9,077 nucleotides of DNA, from assembly GCA_014804905.1 (NCBI GenBank), contig JAAUYX010000099.1, forward strand, positions 1-9,077, in the 5' to 3' direction. A program made the position numbers and the translations under genes. Each line of letters opens with the position of its first letter. Positions within the stretch are counted from its first letter, which is position 1. Below the pieces are notes generated by a model, which was given only the letters and a program-made list of their open reading frames with translations, had not been told where the DNA came from and ran no database searches. Shown here in pieces: positions 6,020 through 9,077 of this stretch. The stretch comes from Desulfovibrio sp. Lineage in GTDB: Bacteria; Desulfobacterota; Desulfovibrionia; Desulfovibrionales; Desulfovibrionaceae.

Positions 6020-6877
6020 ATGAACTTCTCCTTTCTGGGCGTCGGCAACATGGGCGAACCGCTGGCCATGAACCTGCTCAAGGCCGGCGAGGAATTGCGG
6101 GTATATACCCGCCGCGAGGACTGCGCCGGGCGCTTTCGCGCCGCAGGGGCCACAGTGGTCGGGGCGCCTGCAGACCTTGCGGACTGTGATGTCCTCTGCA
6201 CCTGCCTGCCCCAGCCAGACCAGATACTCGCCGCCGTCATGGGCGATTCCGGCCTGTACAGGCGGATGCCGCCGGGGGCCATCCACCTGGAATTCAGCAC
6301 CATTGAGCCCGCCACGGCGCACAGGATGGCGGATGCCGCCGGCGCCTGCGGGGTGGAATATATCCAGGCCACGGTGAGCAAGACCCCGGCCATCGCAGCG
6401 GAAGGCCATGCGCCGCTCTTTCTGGGCGGATCGGCCAAGGCCATTGAAAAGCTCTGGCCCGTGCTGAAAAAAATCGCCATCCCCTATGACCTGAAAACCG
6501 TGGACGCCGCCTGCGCCGTGAAGCTGGTGAGCAATCTTATCGGCATGACCAATGTGGCGCTGGTGGCGGAGGGCCTGCGCATCGGCCAGGCCGCCGGAGT
6601 GGACGGGGAAAAACTGCTGGAGCTCCTGCTGGATACGGGCTGCGCCAGCTTCCAGATGAAAACGCGCGGCCCGTGGATGCTTGAGGAGGACTACAAGGCG
6701 CGCTTCAGCATTGACATTGCGGCCAAGGACCTGCGCCTCGGCTGCGCCATGGCCCGCGAACTGGGCTATGAGCCCAAATTGATGGAGCAGGGCCTGAAAT
6801 ATCTGGAGGAGGGCCATGCGCGGGGCATCGGCGAGGAGGATGTGTGCGCCTTGTACAAGCTGATGGGCAGAAAGTAG
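6020..6877 (+). CDS. Second, divergent 3-hydroxyisobutyrate dehydrogenase-superfamily oxidoreductase
   Basis: This 285-residue NAD(P)-dependent beta-hydroxyacid dehydrogenase homologue is probably cytoplasmic. The Rossmann motif GVGNMG is at 7-12, Lys168 in KLVSN is the catalytic lysine, and Lys236-Asp237 lie in the usual AKDL segment. The substrate loop, normally DAPVSGG, reads QATVSKT at 116-122, so the Asp, the Pro and both Gly are replaced. Tyr29-Thr-Arg-Arg after the second beta strand, where the first dehydrogenase has Asn-Asp, suggests NADPH. The start follows a GGAAAGAGG site. It is separated from the kinase by 126 bp and a terminator but points the same way, and no promoter is evident. 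The Lys-Thr in the loop recalls the Arg-Thr of sulfolactaldehyde reductase YihU, hinting at an anionic short-chain aldehyde or acid; this is only suggestive. The reaction is unknown. Confidence 0.85.
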   Translation: MNFSFLGVGNMGEPLAMNLLKAGEELRVYTRREDCAGRFRAAGATVVGAPADLADCDVLCTCLPQPDQILAAVMGDSGLYRRMPPGAIHLEFSTIEPATAHRMADAAGACGVEYIQATVSKTPAIAAEGHAPLFLGGSAKAIEKLWPVLKKIAIPYDLKTVDAACAVKLVSNLIGMTNVALVAEGLRIGQAAGVDGEKLLELLLDTGCASFQMKTRGPWMLEEDYKARFSIDIAAKDLRLGCAMARELGYEPKLMEQGLKYLEEGHARGIGEEDVCALYKLMGRK

Positions 6878-6900
6878 CGCCGGCCTGTCAGGTGAGGTTC

Positions 6901-6928
6901 CGGGGGCCTTCTGCTCAAAGGTCCCCCG
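6901..6928. repeat. Hairpin after the second dehydrogenase gene
   Basis: CGGGGGCCTT (6901-6910) pairs with AAGG plus CCCCCG (6918-6921, 6923-6928) around one bulged T at 6922. It starts 24 nt after the stop codon. No T tract follows. It stands directly before the stronger hairpin at 6933-6969, so the two probably act together at the 3' end. Confidence 0.6.
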
Positions 6929-6932
6929 CACA

Positions 6933-6969
6933 AAGGCCGGAATCACGGGAAAAACGTGATTCCGGCCTT
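6933..6969. terminator. Bidirectional terminator-like hairpin between convergent genes
   Basis: A perfect 15-bp stem (6933-6947 with 6955-6969) closes the loop GGAAAAA. It lies between the 3' ends of the second dehydrogenase (+) and the SMR pair (-). The T tracts are short on both sides, so termination may be imperfect, but the position is what a shared terminator should have. Confidence 0.7.
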
Positions 6970-7009
6970 CGCATTTGCCATGATGCCGGGGAGGTGGTGC
7001 CGGATGCCC

Positions 7010-7351
7010 TTACGACAGCGACATGCAGAGCACGCCCAGGGTCAGGAGCGCCACGCCGATGCCCTGGGCGCGGTTGAGGCGCTGGCCGAAAAACAGCCTG
7101 CCGAGAAGCAGGGTCCCGAAGATGCCGAAAACGCACCAGAGCGCGTAGGCCACGGCCAGCGGGATGACCAGCACGGAATGGCGCAGGCAGAAAAAGGAAA
7201 GGAAGATAGCGGCAATGGAGGCGGCCGCCCAGGATAGCCGCCGGAAGCCGTGGGAGCGCACCAGCGCATAGATGGCCCCCATGTCCGTCGCCACTGCGCC
7301 GAGCAGCCACAGAAAGGCCACGAGGCTCTCAGGCTCAACGAGCGCGGTCAT
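7010..7351 (-). CDS. Small multidrug resistance (SMR) family transporter, second subunit of a pair
   Basis: This 113-residue inner-membrane protein has four predicted membrane helices and fits the SMR fold (EmrE, SugE, paired EbrAB/YkkCD types). SMR landmarks are the AYALW motif with Trp72 in helix 3 and the LFFGQRLNRAQGIGV segment at 86-100, close to the corresponding part of EmrE. The essential membrane Glu of helix 1 aligns with Asp23, and the GVG of the WSGVG motif reads Cys-Val-Phe-Gly, so this is a divergent subunit likely to need its partner. The start at 7351 lies inside the upstream SMR gene with a 17-nt overlap and a GGAG site 7 nt before it, showing translational coupling. In cut clusters of desulfovibrios such pairs have been proposed to move choline, betaine or trimethylamine; the ligand is unproven. 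Confidence 0.85.
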   Translation of the reverse strand: MTALVEPESLVAFLWLLGAVATDMGAIYALVRSHGFRRLSWAAASIAAIFLSFFCLRHSVLVIPLAVAYALWCVFGIFGTLLLGRLFFGQRLNRAQGIGVALLTLGVLCMSLS

Positions 7352-7784
7352 GGGCAGTCTCCGTGGGAGAAGTCGGCGCGCAAGTGTCCAGGGCCGAAGT
7401 CTCTGGGGCGCATGACTCCGGGACGAGGGATGCGGCCGGCCGGGCCGTGTGGCCGCCCTCCCCGGTCTTGCCGAGGTTGATGGCGACCATGCCCGCCGTC
7501 ACCAGCGCAAGCCCCGCGAGCTTGAGCGGCGGCATGGCCTCGGCGAAGAGGAGCCAGCTCAAAAGCGAAATGCCCGCCAGCCCCACACCGGACCACACGG
7601 CATAGGCGAGGCCCACCGGGATGGTCTCCATGGCGCGGGAGGCGAAAAAATAGGAAATGACGATGCCCACGGTAGCCGAGGCGAGGCTCCACGCCGGTTC
7701 GGACGCGGCGAGCGCGCGCATCCCGGTCGTCCCGGAAACCTCAAAGGCGATACCGATGAAGAGGAGCAGCCACGCCGTGCGCAT
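7335..7784 (-). CDS. Small multidrug resistance (SMR) family transporter with a C-terminal extension
   Basis: This 149-residue SMR protein is the first subunit of a probable heterodimer. The proton/substrate-binding glutamate is Glu15 in FEVSGT of helix 1, and YAVWSGVG (61-68) is the canonical helix 3 signature. The SMR core ends near residue 105 (AINLG). About 44 further residues, rich in Ala, Pro, Thr, Ser and Glu with two Cys, follow with no hydrophobic segment; most SMR proteins stop at 105-120. The start at 7784 is chosen because it begins exactly at the SMR N-terminus and lies 1 nt after the activase stop codon; the open frame continues upstream but without SMR character. The tight coupling to the activase places it in the glycyl radical enzyme operon, probably exporting or importing a quaternary or tertiary amine (inference). 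Confidence 0.88.
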   Translation of the reverse strand: MRTAWLLLFIGIAFEVSGTTGMRALAASEPAWSLASATVGIVISYFFASRAMETIPVGLAYAVWSGVGLAGISLLSWLLFAEAMPPLKLAGLALVTAGMVAINLGKTGEGGHTARPAASLVPESCAPETSALDTCAPTSPTETAHDRAR

Positions 7785-7785
7785 G

Positions 7786-8718
7786 TCAGTGCCGCACCAC
7801 GGCCACGGAAAGGCCCGCGGCTTCAAGAATGGCCCTGGCCTCGTCCAGAAAGTCCGCGGAGACGGCCGCGGCCTCGTCAAGGCTGTAGCTTTCGCCCAGT
7901 TGCGTATATTTGTGGACGCCCAGCTTGTGGTAGGGCAAAAGGTCCACTCCCCGGAATCCCGGAGCATCGCGCCACGCCCGCAAAAATTCCGCGCGGGCGC
8001 GCATTTCCGCAAGGCTCGCGTTGCAGCCGCTGATAAGGGGCATCCGCACGCGCACCGGGGCCCCGGCCGCGAACAGCGTCTTCAGGTTCTCAAGGATAAG
8101 GGCATTGTCCCGCCCGGTGAGCTCCTTATGGCGGGCGTTGTCCATATGTTTGATGTCATAGAGGAAGAGGTCCACCAGCGGGGCCACGCGGGCGATAACT
8201 TCCGCCGCAACGTGCCCGCAGGTCTCCACTGCCGTGGAGATACCCTCGGCCCGAGCTTTCGTGAGCAGCGCCGCGGCCGCCTCGGGCTGGGCCAGCGGCT
8301 CGCCGCCGCCGAGGGTGAGCCCGCCCCCGGAAGTCTGGTAAAAGACGCGGTCCTCCAGCACCACGGCCATGATGTCCTCTATGGACATTTTCCGCCCGGC
8401 AAGGGCCAGCGCCCGCTCCGGGCAGGCCGCCACGCAGGCCCCGCAGCCCTCGCAGCGGCTGTCGCCCCCGCCCTCGCGGAACTCATGCCGGGGCGGCTCG
8501 CCCCCGATGCCGTGCAGCCCCTGCGGACAGGCCGGCACGCAGCGCCCGCAATGGACGCAAAAAGCCGCGTTCCACATGATGCGGCTGCGCGGCTCCTTGC
8601 CCTCGGGGTTGGAGCACCAGAGGCAGCGCAAGGGACAGCCCTGGAAAAACACAAGCGTGCGTATTCCAGGGCCGTCGTAGATGCTGTATTTCTGGATATT
8701 GAAGATGCGCGCGTCCAT
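7786..8718 (-). CDS. cutD: Glycyl radical enzyme activase (radical SAM), probably choline TMA-lyase activating enzyme CutD
   Basis: This 310-residue radical SAM protein uses S-adenosylmethionine and a [4Fe-4S] cluster to abstract hydrogen from the glycine of its partner enzyme. The start shows the activase motif YDGPGIRT (14-21). The SAM cluster cysteines are Cys28, Cys32 and Cys35 (CX3CX2C). Two ferredoxin-type clusters follow, Cys54/57/60/64 and Cys89/92/95/99. The SAM-binding glycines are in GGGLTLGGGEPL (131-142), and ETCGH lies at about 165-169. The length is right for activases with the extra clusters. It starts 17 nt after the glycyl radical enzyme stop, with no clear ribosome binding site, so translation is probably coupled. 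The activase class is certain; the specific name CutD depends on the partner, whose visible end resembles CutC. It could instead serve another glycyl radical enzyme. Confidence 0.93.
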   Translation of the reverse strand: MDARIFNIQKYSIYDGPGIRTLVFFQGCPLRCLWCSNPEGKEPRSRIMWNAAFCVHCGRCVPACPQGLHGIGGEPPRHEFREGGGDSRCEGCGACVAACPERALALAGRKMSIEDIMAVVLEDRVFYQTSGGGLTLGGGEPLAQPEAAAALLTKARAEGISTAVETCGHVAAEVIARVAPLVDLFLYDIKHMDNARHKELTGRDNALILENLKTLFAAGAPVRVRMPLISGCNASLAEMRARAEFLRAWRDAPGFRGVDLLPYHKLGVHKYTQLGESYSLDEAAAVSADFLDEARAILEAAGLSVAVVRH

Positions 8719-8735
8719 GCCGGGCGTTGCCCCGC

Positions 8736-9077
8736 CTAGAAGTCGGCCAGCATGGTCCGGCTGATGATCTCGTTCTGCACGTCCTCGCAGAGCTCCACGA
8801 AGAAGGCGGAATAGCCCGCCACGCGCACCACGAGATCGCGGTAGTCCTGCGGGTTTTTCTGCGCCTCCAGCAGGGTGTCGTTGGTGAGGTAGTTGAACTG
8901 CATCTCGCCATTGCCGAACACGCTGGCCGCGCGGATGAGCCCGATAAGGCTCGCGCGCCCCTCGGGCGTTTCCAGAAGCCCGCTCATGAGCTTGAAATTG
9001 TGCACCTGCCCGATGTTCATGCTTTCGCAGGGCAGCTTGGAAACGCTCTTGATGATGGCCGTGGGGCCCTTCACGTC
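8736..9077 (-). CDS. cutC: Glycyl radical enzyme, C-terminal end, probably choline trimethylamine-lyase CutC (runs off the right edge)
   Basis: The last 113 residues of a glycyl radical enzyme are visible. The radical motif RVAGYS holds the glycine that is activated (codon at 8814-8816), with exactly 25 residues after it. Preceding it are GEMQFNYL, where many family members have HIQFNVV, and DTLLEAQKNP. The segment NIGQVHNFKLMSG and the ending VQNEIISRTMLADF agree with my memory of CutC of desulfovibrios, which cleaves choline to trimethylamine and acetaldehyde. The thiyl cysteine and the choline-binding residues lie outside, so the substrate class is not proven here. No start codon belongs to this piece: the frame is open to the edge, and the GTG at 9072-9074 is internal. 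It is followed at once by an activase and two SMR genes, as in known cut loci. Confidence 0.75.
   Translation of the reverse strand, partial: DVKGPTAIIKSVSKLPCESMNIGQVHNFKLMSGLLETPEGRASLIGLIRAASVFGNGEMQFNYLTNDTLLEAQKNPQDYRDLVVRVAGYSAFFVELCEDVQNEIISRTMLADF

Noticed and set aside
7335..8012. A longer 225-residue version of the first SMR protein
   Set aside because: The extra N-terminal residues overlap the activase in another frame and have no SMR character. The start at 7784 coincides with the canonical N-terminus and the end of the activase gene.
8736..9074. A stand-alone 112-residue protein starting with GTG at 9074
   Set aside because: The frame stays open to the window edge and the GTG lies inside a conserved segment of a glycyl radical enzyme of about 800 residues. 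It is an internal codon. An autonomous small spare-radical protein (YfiD-like) is also unlikely because the segment before QFN matches full-length enzymes.
646..9077. Phage-type attachment repeat of the tRNA-Leu 3' end
   Set aside because: No second copy of the T-arm/acceptor sequence was noticed elsewhere in the window.
1..9077. CRISPR array, insertion sequence, riboswitch or defence system
   Set aside because: No regularly spaced repeats, transposase, recognisable aptamer or defence-type gene is visible. Every long credible reading frame has a metabolic or transport function.

Overview
The window looks like a piece of a GC-rich chromosome from a strictly anaerobic deltaproteobacterium, most likely Desulfovibrionaceae (Desulfovibrio and relatives). 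The reasons are a TRAP transporter binding protein, a GntP permease, and a glycyl radical enzyme/activase pair whose C-terminus resembles choline trimethylamine-lyase of desulfovibrios. The taxon is an inference; no rRNA or taxonomic marker gene is present.

Left edge (1-896): the 5' third of a TRAP-type substrate-binding protein gene points left. A 330-bp AT/GC-mosaic intergenic stretch follows, then a complete tRNA-Leu(CAA) with its own promoter and intrinsic terminator, and a short AT-rich leader.

Centre (897-6877, + strand): five genes form a probable sugar-acid catabolic locus: a class II ketose-bisphosphate-type aldolase, a GarR-like 2-hydroxy-3-oxopropionate reductase, a GntP-family acid-sugar permease, a DUF1537 four-carbon acid sugar kinase, and a second, divergent beta-hydroxyacid dehydrogenase. 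The reductase, permease and kinase are tightly spaced and surely co-transcribed. The aldolase is separated from them by a 439-bp gap holding a perfect 48-bp palindrome. The second dehydrogenase sits behind two hairpins, one a good intrinsic terminator. A plausible flow is: GntP imports a hydroxy-acid, a dehydrogenase oxidises it to a keto-acid, the DUF1537 kinase phosphorylates the terminal hydroxyl, and the aldolase cleaves or decarboxylates the product to a triose phosphate. The true substrate cannot be read from sequence.

Right edge (6878-9077, - strand): after two back-to-back hairpins between convergent genes comes, in transcription order, the C-terminal end of a glycyl radical enzyme (probably choline TMA-lyase CutC), its radical SAM activase (CutD) and a pair of overlapping small multidrug resistance (SMR) proteins. 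This matches the cutC-cutD-SMR arrangement known from desulfovibrios. The bulk of cutC and any further cut or microcompartment genes lie beyond position 9077.
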